This document shows, piece by piece, positions 1-8,713 of a stretch of 64,000 nucleotides of DNA. Numbering within the stretch: the first letter of the stretch is position 1; each line of letters starts with the position of its first letter. Location: positions 16,748 to 80,747 of the forward strand of contig CANCXX010000021.1 of assembly GCA_947381965.1 (NCBI GenBank), written 5' to 3'. Both the position numbers and the translations under genes were made by a program. The notes beneath the pieces are model-generated. The model made no database searches. It saw nothing but the letters and a program-made list of their open reading frames with translations, and was not told the origin of the DNA. The stretch is from an uncultured bacterium (GTDB lineage: Bacteria > Bacillota > Clostridia > Lachnospirales > Lachnospiraceae).

Positions 1-548
1 GACTGGAAGCCATGTCCATCCGCCTGCTGGATATAATGGTGGCAAGGCATGGACAGGCACAGTTTCAGGAAATACAGGCAGAAGGACTTTTTTTGTATCT
101 GCGGGATATGTTTAAGACAAATGAGACAGTAAATTTTGTGTATACCTATGATAATGCGGTAATTTGGGCGGAAGGAAACCTGATAATTACCGTTTTGATA
201 AATCTTTTGGACAATGCCTGTAAAGCCTCAGAACCTGGGAGTATCGTTGAAGTTATTGGAAAAAAGGAAGATAAGGGATACCGTTTTCTGGTAAAGGATC
301 ACGGTATAGGAATTCCAAAGCAGGAGCTTCAAAAGATTACAAAGGCATTCTACATGGTGGATAAATCCCGGTCCCGCAGCAGAAACGGAGCAGGACTTGG
401 CCTGGCCCTTTGTGCGGAAATTCTGACCCTGCATAATAGCAGTCTTAAAATAGAAAGTACGCTGGGAGAGGGAACCTGCATAAGCTTTCTGCTTTTGGAG
501 ACAAAAAAAGAAAACAGGGAGGTTTGGAATGAAAAAAACAACGATTAA
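1..548 (+). CDS. Sensor histidine kinase, 3' part (cut by window edge)
   Basis: The reading frame is open to the left edge, so only the C-terminal part of the protein is here. It shows the kinase ATPase boxes in order: N box 'LLDNACKAS', G1 box 'DHGIGIP', an F-box-like 'KAFYMVDKSRSRS', and G2 box 'GAGLGLALC'. This is a HATPase_c domain of a membrane sensor kinase that would phosphorylate a response regulator, presumably encoded to the left. It overlaps the next gene by 20 bases, so the two are probably one transcript and may be translationally coupled. The sensed signal cannot be inferred because the sensor domain lies outside the window. Confidence 0.9.
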   Translation, partial: LEAMSIRLLDIMVARHGQAQFQEIQAEGLFLYLRDMFKTNETVNFVYTYDNAVIWAEGNLIITVLINLLDNACKASEPGSIVEVIGKKEDKGYRFLVKDHGIGIPKQELQKITKAFYMVDKSRSRSRNGAGLGLALCAEILTLHNSSLKIESTLGEGTCISFLLLETKKENREVWNEKNND

Positions 549-1353
549 TTCCCTTCTTTTAATTTTGGCTGTGCTGGTTATGGCGCTTTCTATCTGGGGG
601 CCGGAGCTTTTAGCTGGTTATAAGGACCGGATGGTGCTTGACAGAATCGTCGCACAGACTTCAGAGACAGAAAGAGAGGGCTACCGGTACCGGCTTACGG
701 GCAGTGAAAAGCTATATATTCTCTCCCAATGCTTAAACAGCCAGACATTGCCGGAAAGCGAGCAGAATGCCTTAACCAGATCGGACCAGGCGGATTATCA
801 GGAGCTGGGGGGAACATATGCTTTTGTGGTAAACCATAAAGGACCTACGGGAAAGGAGATTACAGATGACGAAATTTTTGCTACCTGTAATGAAATGCTT
901 TCTGCCCTGAAAGCCCTGGAAATTTTGCCGGAAACGGTGAGGGAAGTAAACAGCAGGGATTATGATGCCGTTCTCTATTCTGCAATTGATGTTTTAGAAC
1001 CCCGGAACAATGTTTCTGTTTGGAAGGTGAGTATGTCCACCAACAAAAAAAATGCAGATAAAACAAACCGGCTGATTGACGCTTATGTGGACGCTGATGA
1101 CGGAAAGGTATATGAGTTTTATGCAAGGACGGACTGGACATGGGAGGATATGGACCCGGACGGACTGATTGGAAAATGGAGTGAATATATGGGGCTTGAT
1201 TACCCGGAGATTTATGAAACCGCAAATCCCCTGCTTGAGTCGACGCCATATTATAAAAAATATTTGTTTTCGGGTATGGGAGACGAGCAGACGGTGGTAA
1301 CGATTGGGTTTTATGAAGGCATCAATGAACTGTTTTTAAAAATTTCAAGATGA
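529..1353 (+). CDS. Membrane-anchored hypothetical protein coupled to the sensor kinase
   Basis: A 274-residue protein with an N-terminal hydrophobic segment (about residues 7-30) followed by a soluble extracytoplasmic region. There is no Cys after the segment, so it is an anchor or signal peptide rather than a lipoprotein signal. I recognise no catalytic motif. The gene starts inside the 3' end of the histidine kinase gene, which suggests that it works with the two-component system, for example as an accessory sensor or a target in the envelope. That role is inferred only from position. Confidence 0.7.
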   Translation: MKKTTINSLLLILAVLVMALSIWGPELLAGYKDRMVLDRIVAQTSETEREGYRYRLTGSEKLYILSQCLNSQTLPESEQNALTRSDQADYQELGGTYAFVVNHKGPTGKEITDDEIFATCNEMLSALKALEILPETVREVNSRDYDAVLYSAIDVLEPRNNVSVWKVSMSTNKKNADKTNRLIDAYVDADDGKVYEFYARTDWTWEDMDPDGLIGKWSEYMGLDYPEIYETANPLLESTPYYKKYLFSGMGDEQTVVTIGFYEGINELFLKISR

Positions 1354-1440
1354 TGCAGAAATGATGCAAAAATGATGAAAGAATGATGCACCGGTTGTGT
1401 ATGATATTATTAAACAATTACACATAAGGAGCGCCATTTT

Positions 1441-2844
1441 ATGAATACGAGAGAAAAAAGAAATGCTAAGAAGACAAAAGAACGGAAAAGAGAAGAGAAG
1501 ATAATATATATTTGCGGAGCCATTTTGACAGGAATATTGGGAACCTTTGCCTTTAAAACAATGGTTGCCATGGCCACACCGGAAAATCCGGAAGTGGAAG
1601 CAGCGGCGGAGGCATTAAAAGAAAAGCAAAATTCCGAAAAAGAGGAAATTCCGCCGGAAAAATCTGAACCGGGAATAGAGAGAGAACGGAATACTTTTTT
1701 GATTGCGATTGACCCCGGACATGGCGGTGAGGACTGCGGTTGTATAGAAGGCGGAATTATAGAGAAAGACATCAATCTGCAGATTGCATTCCGCGTAAAG
1801 GAAAAGCTGGAGGAAAAGGGCTTTCAGGTAATGATGCCAAGACAGAATGATGAATATTTGGCAAAGGAGGAGAGAGTGGAATTAGCAAACAGCTATCAGG
1901 CGGACGCCTATGTGAGCATTCATCAAAATACCTATGAGGGCAGCGATAAAAGTGTAAGCGGCATTGAAACATGGTATGACGGTCTGGATGAAATGCGGGA
2001 TAATAAAAGACTGGCCCAGCTGATTCATCAGGAGACAGTCAAAAGCACCGGAGCGCAGGAAAGGACCCTGTGGGGAGAAGCCCAGTTCTGTGTAACTGGA
2101 AAGACACTGATGCCGGCATGTCTGATTGAAACCGGATTTTTGTCTAATCCGCAGGAGAGAGAGCTTCTCGCCACAGAAGAATATCAGGAGAAGGTGGCGG
2201 AAGGGATTGCGGAAGGCATTAATCTTTATTTTCATCCCAAATCCATGTACTTGACTTTTGATGACGGCCCTTCCAAGGAAAATACGGACAAGGTGCTTGA
2301 TGTTTTAAAAGAGAAAAATATCAAAGCCACTTTTTTTCTGATTGGCGAATATGTGGAAAAATATCCGGAAGTAGCCAGGAGAATTGCACAGGAGGGACAC
2401 ACAATAGGGATACACTGTTACCGTCACGATTACCAGGTACTTTATGAGAGTGTGGACAGTTATTTAGAGGATTTCTGGAAGGCTTATGATGTGATACTGG
2501 CAACAACTGGCGTAAAGGCAGAATTAGTCCGCTTTCCGGGAGGAAGTGTGAACGCTTATAATAAGGATACCTGTAAGGATATTGCGGAGGAACTTACAAA
2601 ACAGGGATTTGTTTTTTTTGACTGGAACGCAAGTCTTGACGATGCGGTGGGAGAAAAGGAACCGGAACAGCTTTTGATAAATGCCCGGTTCACCACTCTT
2701 GATCGGAAAAAAGTAGTGATGCTCCTGCATGACAGAGTTACGAATACGGCTTTATGCCTTAATGATCTGATAGACCAGTTCCCGGAGTACAGAATGAAAA
2801 CCCTGAATACCAAAATGGAACCAGTTCAGTTTCCAATGCCATAA
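1441..2844 (+). CDS. N-acetylmuramoyl-L-alanine amidase fused to polysaccharide deacetylase
   Basis: 467 residues in three parts. Residues 20-45 are a membrane anchor or signal segment. Residues about 86-264 are an Amidase_3 zinc peptidase domain, with metal and catalytic residues in 'DPGHGG' (H94), E108, 'SIHQN' (H161) and 'ETGFLSN' (E230). Residues about 268-450 are a NodB-type deacetylase with 'TFDDGP' (D274, D275), a histidine pair 'HCYRH' (325-329), 'RFPGG' (364-368) and a late 'LLHD'. The enzyme should cut the stem peptide from muramic acid and remove N-acetyl groups from glycan, both on peptidoglycan outside the membrane. A GGAG ribosome site precedes the start. It is monocistronic, with a hairpin downstream. 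Confidence 0.9.
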   Translation: MNTREKRNAKKTKERKREEKIIYICGAILTGILGTFAFKTMVAMATPENPEVEAAAEALKEKQNSEKEEIPPEKSEPGIERERNTFLIAIDPGHGGEDCGCIEGGIIEKDINLQIAFRVKEKLEEKGFQVMMPRQNDEYLAKEERVELANSYQADAYVSIHQNTYEGSDKSVSGIETWYDGLDEMRDNKRLAQLIHQETVKSTGAQERTLWGEAQFCVTGKTLMPACLIETGFLSNPQERELLATEEYQEKVAEGIAEGINLYFHPKSMYLTFDDGPSKENTDKVLDVLKEKNIKATFFLIGEYVEKYPEVARRIAQEGHTIGIHCYRHDYQVLYESVDSYLEDFWKAYDVILATTGVKAELVRFPGGSVNAYNKDTCKDIAEELTKQGFVFFDWNASLDDAVGEKEPEQLLINARFTTLDRKKVVMLLHDRVTNTALCLNDLIDQFPEYRMKTLNTKMEPVQFPMP

Positions 2845-2883
2845 AAATTATCAGGCGGTCCAGGAAAAGGTTATATTTCACAG

Positions 2884-2925
2884 GCAGCGGATCAAACAAC
2901 TGTCTGTTTGCTCCGCTGCATTTTA
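2884..2925. terminator. Hairpin between convergent amidase and rubrerythrin genes
   Basis: Arms at 2884-2898 and 2905-2919 pair with one mismatch around a short loop; an A/T-rich stretch follows on both sides. It lies between two genes that converge, which fits a bidirectional terminator, though the T-run is weak. Confidence 0.55.
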
Positions 2926-2941
2926 AAGAAACCGGTTCTTT

Positions 2942-3538
2942 TTAATTTTCATAGGGAGATAATCCCAGTCTTATAAAATATCCTTTATTATGGTCACATA
3001 CCGGACATTTTTCGGGAACCTTTTCCCCTTCATAAATATAGCCGCAGTTCATACAAATCCAGCTGGTTTTTTCGTCAGCGGAAAAGAGCCTGTTATTTTT
3101 CATAAGGTCTGCCATTCGGCCAAAACGGTCCCCATGGGCTTTCTCAATTTCAGCAATCATTGCAAAGGAAGCGGCAACCTTATCAAATCCCTCTTCCCGT
3201 GCTTTTGCGGCGAAGTTTTTGTAAACATCATCATGCTCTTCATATTCATTGTGCTGTGCCATATAGAGAAGTGTTTCCACATCTTCTGAAAGGTCTACCG
3301 GATATCCGCCGTCTATGTGGATGGTTTCACCGGAAAGTTCTTTTAAATGGTTATAAAAAATTTCTGCATGTTCCTTTTCCTGATTTGCCGTGTAAGTAAA
3401 CAGAGCACCCACTGCATGAAGATTCTTTTTCTTTGCCTGGGACGCCGCAAATGTGTAACGGTTTCTTGCCTGGCTTTCTCCTGCAAAAGCACGCATCAGA
3501 TTATCTTTAGTTACGCTTTTTTTAAAGTCCACTGCCAT
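2942..3538 (-). CDS. rbr: Rubrerythrin
   Basis: 198 residues. The N-terminal ferritin-like four-helix domain carries diiron ligand motifs ('GESQARNRY', 'EKEHAEIFY', 'EIEKAHGDRF'). The C-terminal rubredoxin-like domain has two Cys pairs, 'CMNCG' and 'CPVC'. Rubrerythrins reduce hydrogen peroxide in anaerobes with electrons from rubredoxin or NAD(P)H systems. The start has a clear AGGAGA ribosome site. The gene is alone on its strand; the xylosidase gene upstream is separated by about 115 bases. Domain order is the classical one, with no fusion. Confidence 0.95.
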   Translation of the reverse strand: MAVDFKKSVTKDNLMRAFAGESQARNRYTFAASQAKKKNLHAVGALFTYTANQEKEHAEIFYNHLKELSGETIHIDGGYPVDLSEDVETLLYMAQHNEYEEHDDVYKNFAAKAREEGFDKVAASFAMIAEIEKAHGDRFGRMADLMKNNRLFSADEKTSWICMNCGYIYEGEKVPEKCPVCDHNKGYFIRLGLSPYEN

Positions 3539-3653
3539 ATGATTATCTCCTTTTCTGATTCCGCCGGTTCTAAAAGTATTTCCTTAGAAACGGCTTTACC
3601 CATATTATGGATAAAAAAGGAGTCTTTATACACTGGCATGGCAAATAATCTTT

Positions 3654-5657
3654 TTACCACAAACGCTTTGCAGCCTCTTCCCCTGATGCAAAAGGTCCGG
3701 GAATTGTGGACAGGCCCCGGTGTGAACCGAGATAATCTTCATTGAAAGTAATGGTTGTGCCATCCGGGTTTTCAAATCTCTGCTCTGGCTCAAAGGCATA
3801 TCCAAGGATATCGCTGTTGATAATGCCGTCCTTAAAATCCCCAAGAAATTCATATACATTTGTCTTTAAGTAGTAGGCATTGTCCTTTTCAACCAATTCT
3901 GCCGTAATCTGGTTCTGGTTATCTGTTAAATGGGACTGTTCTTTTTTCCAGGCTTTTGCCCCGTTAAAATAGGCATTTCCGTTTATCCAGACAGGTAAAT
4001 GGGAGAAGTGCCAGAATTCCAGTTTCCGCATGTCCGCCTGTTTGTCCATATCAAATTTTTCAATCCATTCCTCATATGCCGGATAATCGTCAAATATATT
4101 TGTGCCAACCACCTGATTATCCTCCATCTCAAAGCCCATATCTTCTTTTTTCCCGGCCTCTTCCACTGGCCAGTTCTGGATGAAAAGATTATTGTATATG
4201 CGGTTGTCACCGTGGAGGATGGTCATAAACCCGGCCACTTCGGTGCGGTGTCTGATATGATAGGGGGTATAGCGGGGCTGGTTAATGCCATTCACATTGT
4301 TATCCGTTCCGCCGCCTACTGCGGTAAAGGCTCCCAAAATCAGATTGTGCACACAGGCAATTCCTTCTGTTGCAATGCGGACAGCAGCCTTTGACAGCAT
4401 AATATTGTTGTCAATCAGCGTGGGCCCATGGCTGACCTCTATAAAGATATCCTGACTCATCATTGCACCATCTGCCATGGGCACACCTTCCGGTGCGTAA
4501 TTGTCGTGCAGAAGGTTTTGGGTAATCCGGGTACCCTGGGCCTGCCAGTCGCACCAGATTCCCATAGTGGAATGGTGAATGTGATTCCGGCGCATAACCA
4601 CATCAATGGCGGCATGCAGTTTAATGCCTGAGATTTCAGCGCCGCCCAGCTGCTGCATATTGTTGATATTATGGATATGGTTATCCTCAATCAGACTAAA
4701 CACACAGCCCATGCGTCCTACAATGCCTGTCTGTTCGCAATGATGGATATGACAGCGCCTTATAATATGGCTGCCCACTTTCTCCTTCAGCCATCCGTGA
4801 TACTGACCGCGGCATACGGCGTCACGCTCCATCTGTGTCGGACTTTTTACGTGTTTGCGGGTAAAATAGTGGTCGTTTTCTGCATCATAGTATTTTCCAA
4901 GAGAAATACCGCAGCATTTGCTGTTGCTGATTTCGCAGTCTTCAATAATCCATCCCTTTGACCAGTGGGGTCCTACCATACCATCCTGATAAGCTGCAGG
5001 CGGTGCCCATGTGGTGGCAGCTTTATTTACATTAAAACCGCTTAAGGTAATATATCCTATACCTGTCCGGGAAGGCATAAAACAATTACGGCGGACATTG
5101 ATTTCCACTTGTTCTTCGTTGGGATTTTTTCCCTGGAAGTTGGCATAAATCACTGTCTCGTTGCCCTCCTGCAGGGTGTACCATTTATAGACGGACCATT
5201 CCTGCTCCCAGGAAGGCTTATAAATTTCTCCTTTAATACAATCTTCAAGTGTTTCCGCTTCATACAGCTGTCGGTCATTCAGGTAAACAGCGCCTGTGTG
5301 TCTGATAACCGGCGCAAAGTACCAGTCGCCGCCTACAAAAGTTGTGTATGGATTATAGCTGCCAAATACACCGTTATCTATCCGGCATACCCAAACATTT
5401 TCCTTATAATGTTTCCAGTCTTTCATTACTTCCGCACCAGTAATTATGGCGCCCAGCGGTTCCATGCTCCTGTAGGTAATCCGTGCGTCTTGTGTACCTG
5501 CATTTACGGGGTCTACGTACTCACGGTAAATCCCAGGCGCTACCAGTACCTCATCACCTGGTTTTGCAACTTTCGCAGCATCGTTGATATGCCGGAAAGG
5601 TGTTTCCTTGTTGCCGTTTCCTTCTTTAGCCGCTGCGCCATTGACATAAATCGTCAT
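3654..5657 (-). CDS. GH120-family beta-xylosidase (right-handed beta-helix)
   Basis: 667 residues counted from the ATG with GGAGGA ribosome site; an earlier in-frame Met has none. No signal peptide, so probably cytoplasmic. The sequence has a parallel beta-helix with His/Asn-rich turns and matches, from memory, the layout of the GH120 xylosidase XylC of Thermoanaerobacterium. The nucleophile Asp lies in 'WCDWQAQGTR' (D370) and the acid/base Glu in 'FIEVSHGP' (E407). XylC has 23 residues between these two; here there are 37, so about 14 residues are inserted between them. Expected role is release of xylose from xylo-oligosaccharides. No xylan transporter or other xylan gene is adjacent. Confidence 0.85.
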   Translation of the reverse strand: MTIYVNGAAAKEGNGNKETPFRHINDAAKVAKPGDEVLVAPGIYREYVDPVNAGTQDARITYRSMEPLGAIITGAEVMKDWKHYKENVWVCRIDNGVFGSYNPYTTFVGGDWYFAPVIRHTGAVYLNDRQLYEAETLEDCIKGEIYKPSWEQEWSVYKWYTLQEGNETVIYANFQGKNPNEEQVEINVRRNCFMPSRTGIGYITLSGFNVNKAATTWAPPAAYQDGMVGPHWSKGWIIEDCEISNSKCCGISLGKYYDAENDHYFTRKHVKSPTQMERDAVCRGQYHGWLKEKVGSHIIRRCHIHHCEQTGIVGRMGCVFSLIEDNHIHNINNMQQLGGAEISGIKLHAAIDVVMRRNHIHHSTMGIWCDWQAQGTRITQNLLHDNYAPEGVPMADGAMMSQDIFIEVSHGPTLIDNNIMLSKAAVRIATEGIACVHNLILGAFTAVGGGTDNNVNGINQPRYTPYHIRHRTEVAGFMTILHGDNRIYNNLFIQNWPVEEAGKKEDMGFEMEDNQVVGTNIFDDYPAYEEWIEKFDMDKQADMRKLEFWHFSHLPVWINGNAYFNGAKAWKKEQSHLTDNQNQITAELVEKDNAYYLKTNVYEFLGDFKDGIINSDILGYAFEPEQRFENPDGTTITFNEDYLGSHRGLSTIPGPFASGEEAAKRLW

Positions 5658-5831
5658 AGTGTAATCCTCCTGCATTTTTAATATTATGGATAGCTTTCCT
5701 TTATTCCCGACTTTAACTAAGCACATTATATATCAGTATGTCAGGTTTTAAAATGGATTTTCCCAAAAATCTGCTGGATAAAATTGTTCTCAAACCCGCT
5801 CCGGAATGTCCTGCGCCCCTTCTTTCCAAAA

Positions 5832-5861
5832 TTGACATTTACATAAAAAAGCGTATATAAT
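5832..5861 (+). promoter_or_regulatory. Sigma-A type promoter for the VanZ-like gene
   Basis: TTGACA at 5832-5837 and TATAAT at 5856-5861 with an 18-base spacer, both perfect consensus hexamers. The gene start lies 45 bases further on. Confidence 0.8.
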
Positions 5862-5906
5862 GTGGATAGTAGCGAAGTTATGCTGATATGGGGAACGGAG
5901 ATAAAG

Positions 5907-6425
5907 ATGGAAGAAAAGAAAAAACGGTGGATTGTGTTTGCATTATGGCTTCTTTTTATTTTAATGGTAGCAGGGATTTCTTATATCTCATTCCAGAATG
6001 GGGAAGAAACGAAAGAGATAGGAAAGGGAACGATTGCGCAGCTTACCAAAATGAAAAACCATCAGGGGGCGGTTACCCAGGAACAGCTTGACAAAGTAAC
6101 CTATTTTATCAGGCAGTGGGGAAGAGCGATTGCTTTTCTGATGATAGGAATTGTGGGAACGGTGACAATTCATGTGACTTTTACAAAATGCAGCTGGGCT
6201 ATCCGGTCAGGGATTGCGATATTTATACTTGCAGTCATTGCTTATCTGACAGAAAAACTGAAAATATATATTCCTACAAGGCATTACAGCTTTGAAGAGA
6301 TGATGATAAGCATGGCGGCTGTGGGGGTGGGATTTGTGTCCGTTTCTGTAATAATCTTTTTGGGCAGACTGCTGAAAGGAACCGCCCGCCCGAAAGCCGC
6401 CAGCCATTATTCCCGCCAGCAATGA
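5907..6425 (+). CDS. VanZ-like membrane protein
   Basis: 172 residues from the ATG at 5907, preceded by GGAG; an earlier in-frame Met at 5862 overlaps the promoter and is rejected. About four membrane segments. The layout 'ISYISFQNG' after the first segment, a charged loop, then a later 'IPTRHYSFEEM' region is typical of the VanZ-like family; the namesake gives low-level teicoplanin resistance, and most chromosomal members have no known function. The last few codons and the stop fall inside a dispersed repeat that recurs near 51.0 kb, so the C-terminus may have been reshaped by the insertion of that element. Confidence 0.8.
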   Translation: MEEKKKRWIVFALWLLFILMVAGISYISFQNGEETKEIGKGTIAQLTKMKNHQGAVTQEQLDKVTYFIRQWGRAIAFLMIGIVGTVTIHVTFTKCSWAIRSGIAIFILAVIAYLTEKLKIYIPTRHYSFEEMMISMAAVGVGFVSVSVIIFLGRLLKGTARPKAASHYSRQQ

Positions 6426-6455
6426 GTTAAGCGGATGCGAAGGATCCATTTGAGG
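6408..6455 (+). repeat. Dispersed 48-bp hairpin repeat, copy 1
   Basis: Reads TATTCCCGCCAGCAATGAG... and agrees at about 42 of 48 positions with 51003-51050. The core is an imperfect hairpin around GGATGCGAAGGATCC. The copy overlaps the end of the VanZ-like gene and provides its last codons and stop. Confidence 0.7.
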
Positions 6456-6459
6456 AATG

Positions 6460-6500
6460 CCGCGAGGGTCAAAACCCTCGCAGCTTAGCTGCGGGGTTTC
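6460..6500. repeat. GC-rich double hairpin between convergent genes
   Basis: Perfect 8-bp stem GCGAGGGT/ACCCTCGC (6462-6469 and 6474-6481) followed by GCAGC-TTA-GCTGC. It lies between the VanZ-like gene and pyrI, which converge. It may act as a terminator, or be the second half of the dispersed repeat; copy 2 at 51 kb lacks it. Confidence 0.5.
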
Positions 6501-6504
6501 CGAC

Positions 6505-6936
6505 TTATAGATGTTCTGTATATTTTTCTTCACAGTATTTGCAACGGTAAATTTCCTTTTTTTCATCTGATAGTACGAAGATGTGGGGAAGTCCCTGCTC
6601 AATGGAAGTGATACACCGGGGATTTCTGCACCGGATAACATTTTTGATTTCTTTGGGGAGAAACAACTCCTTTTTTGAGACAATCTCCCCATCTTTTATT
6701 ACATTGACGGTAATATTGTGGTCAATGAAGGCCAGGACGTCCAAATCCAGCATGTCAATGTCGCATTCTACTTTCAGAATGTCTTTTTTACCCATTTTGT
6801 TGCTTCGTGCATTTTTGATAATCGCAACGGTACAATCCAGCTTATCCAGCTGGAGATGATGATAAATAGATAAGCTTTTTCCTGCTTTGATATGGTCAAG
6901 AACAAAGCCTTCCTCAATTTTTCCAACATTCAGCAT
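6505..6936 (-). CDS. pyrI: Aspartate carbamoyltransferase regulatory chain
   Basis: 143 residues. The N-terminal nucleotide-binding part starts with the usual short strand and 'GFVLDHIKAGK'; the C-terminal zinc domain has four Cys ligands (C103, C108, C132, C135) in 'CRNPRC' and 'CKYC'. PyrI binds CTP/ATP and tunes the PyrB catalytic trimer in pyrimidine synthesis. It lies 52 bases after pyrB on the same strand and should be co-transcribed. The pyrK, pyrD and pyrC genes are not next to it, so this pair stands apart from the rest of the pathway. Confidence 0.95.
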   Translation of the reverse strand: MLNVGKIEEGFVLDHIKAGKSLSIYHHLQLDKLDCTVAIIKNARSNKMGKKDILKVECDIDMLDLDVLAFIDHNITVNVIKDGEIVSKKELFLPKEIKNVIRCRNPRCITSIEQGLPHIFVLSDEKKEIYRCKYCEEKYTEHL

Positions 6937-6988
6937 AATAGTTCTCCCTTAATTTCAGTAATCTCCCTTGGGGTGTAATCTTAAGTTT

Positions 6989-7906
6989 TTAGTCTACTTT
7001 GATGTCTAACAGAGTTAAAATAAGAGCCATCCGCACATATACGCCGTACTGCACCTGTTTAAAATAGGCGGCTCTGGGGTCGTTATCAACTTCCACAGAG
7101 ATTTCGTTAACTCTGGGAAGGGGGTGAAGCACCAGCATATCTGGACCAGCCAGTTTCATTTTGTATGAGTCAAGGATATAAAAATCCTTTAGCCTTACAT
7201 AATCTTCCTCATTAAAGAATCGTTCTTTCTGAACTCTTGTCATGTACAGCATGTCCAGCTTGGGCATTATATTTTCAAGGCGTATGACTTCCTCATAAGG
7301 AATGTTTTTTTCCTTCAGCATATCTGTAATATAATCGGGAACCATCAGCTCTCTGGGAGAGATAAAAACGAATTTAATACCTTCATAACGGACCAGAGCA
7401 TTGACAAGTGAGTGGGCCGTACGTCCGAACTTAAGGTCGCCGCACAGACCAATTGTAAAATGATCCAGCCGGCCTTTTAAGGAGCGGATGGTCAAAAGAT
7501 CCGTGAGGGTCTGGGTAGGGTGCTGATGACCTCCGTCACCGGCGTTTATTACAGGAATAGAGGATTTGCCGGCAGCAACCATGGGGGCTCCTTCTTTTGG
7601 ATGGCGCATGGCGCAGATATCCGCAAAACAGGAGATTACCCGGATTGTATCAGATACACTTTCTCCTTTGGTGGCGGAAGAGGAGGCGGCATCAGAAAAA
7701 CCGATTACACTTCCGCCAAGGTTAAGCATGGCGGTTTCAAAGCTGAGCCGTGTGCGTGTGCTTGGTTCATAAAAGCATGTGGCGAGTTTTTTGCCTTCGC
7801 AGGCATGGGCGTATTTGCCCATATTCGCCTCAATATCGTTTGCCAGGTTAAACAGCTGGTCAAGTTCCTCTGTGGAAAAATCCAGAGGGTTCATAAGATG
7901 TCTCAT
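6989..7906 (-). CDS. pyrB: Aspartate carbamoyltransferase catalytic chain
   Basis: 305 residues from the ATG at 7906, which has AAAGGA nine bases upstream; a longer frame would run into the upstream terminator hairpin. Motifs: carbamoyl-phosphate loop 'STRTRLSFE', 'HPTQ' and aspartate-binding 'HPLPRVNE'. It catalyses carbamoyl phosphate plus aspartate to carbamoyl aspartate, the first committed step of pyrimidine synthesis. With pyrI downstream it should form the allosteric holoenzyme. I see no PyrR-type attenuator in the short leader. Confidence 0.96.
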   Translation of the reverse strand: MRHLMNPLDFSTEELDQLFNLANDIEANMGKYAHACEGKKLATCFYEPSTRTRLSFETAMLNLGGSVIGFSDAASSSATKGESVSDTIRVISCFADICAMRHPKEGAPMVAAGKSSIPVINAGDGGHQHPTQTLTDLLTIRSLKGRLDHFTIGLCGDLKFGRTAHSLVNALVRYEGIKFVFISPRELMVPDYITDMLKEKNIPYEEVIRLENIMPKLDMLYMTRVQKERFFNEEDYVRLKDFYILDSYKMKLAGPDMLVLHPLPRVNEISVEVDNDPRAAYFKQVQYGVYVRMALILTLLDIKVD

Positions 7907-7948
7907 AATATTTGTCCTTTCTTTGATTCCATTCTGAACCATGTCCAT

Positions 7949-7980
7949 AAAAAATCGAAGAGGAAATTCTCTTCGATTTT
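7949..7980 (-). terminator. Rho-independent terminator after the nitroreductase gene
   Basis: Perfect 12-bp arms at 7951-7962 and 7969-7980 with a 6-base loop. On the minus strand the stem ends in a T-run. It separates the nitroreductase gene from pyrB. Confidence 0.8.
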
Positions 7981-8018
7981 GTTATAAGCTAACGGCTGAA
8001 AAAGGCCGGTAACTTTTA

Positions 8019-8561
8019 TTAACTTTGGAATGTCAACAGTTCCTCCACAGGTTTCCGTCTGGGAGCAGAGGGGGCTTCATCAGGATATCCCACTGGAATA
8101 AGTGCAACAAGCTCCCTTTCTTCCGGAATGTTTAATAAAGAAGCAGCTTTTGCTTCATCAAAGATACCCATAATTACGCTTCCAAGCCCTTTTTCATAGG
8201 CCGCCAGACAAAATGACTGGGAAGCAACTCCTGCATCATACATCTGCCAGGATGCGCCTTTGGCAGTAGAGAAAGAGCCATCGCGCTCAAAGCCGCTTCT
8301 TCCCTTAATGTATGTTACGGCAATAAGCAAAGGTGCGTTAGCGATAATTTCCCCGTTTTTGGGGTATGCCTGGGTACATTCGGCGGCAATCTTGTCCTTT
8401 AAATCACCTTCAACGGCAATGTAACGGGTAATCTGCGTATGCTTCCAGCTGGGAGCATAGGATGCGGTTTCTACAATTTCAGAAAGCAATGCGTGGTCCA
8501 CGGGTCTGTCCGTGAATTTGCGTATGCTTCTGCGTTCCCTGATACAATCTTTAGCGGTCAT
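8019..8561 (-). CDS. Nitroreductase-family flavoprotein
   Basis: 180 residues from the ATG at 8561, which has AGGAG before it and begins a typical nitroreductase N-terminus ('CIRERRSIRKF'). Later motifs are 'APSWKHTQ', 'QSFCLAAYEKGLGSVIMGIF' and a C-terminal 'LIPVGYPDE'. These are FMN-binding NAD(P)H-dependent oxidoreductases of the small nitroreductase superfamily; the physiological substrate is unknown. The gene is monocistronic, ending at a strong terminator. Confidence 0.88.
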   Translation of the reverse strand: MTAKDCIRERRSIRKFTDRPVDHALLSEIVETASYAPSWKHTQITRYIAVEGDLKDKIAAECTQAYPKNGEIIANAPLLIAVTYIKGRSGFERDGSFSTAKGASWQMYDAGVASQSFCLAAYEKGLGSVIMGIFDEAKAASLLNIPEERELVALIPVGYPDEAPSAPRRKPVEELLTFQS

Positions 8562-8713
8562 AAGCACACTCCTGTCTAAGTTTATTTTTACTATCATAGC
8601 ATATCCTGTGATTTCTTTCAATGAAAAATATATTTGCATTATAGATTTGGATTTAGTATACTACAGGTAAGAAACAAATCGTTTAATGCAGTTTGCTGGA
8701 AGGAGCGGCGTTG

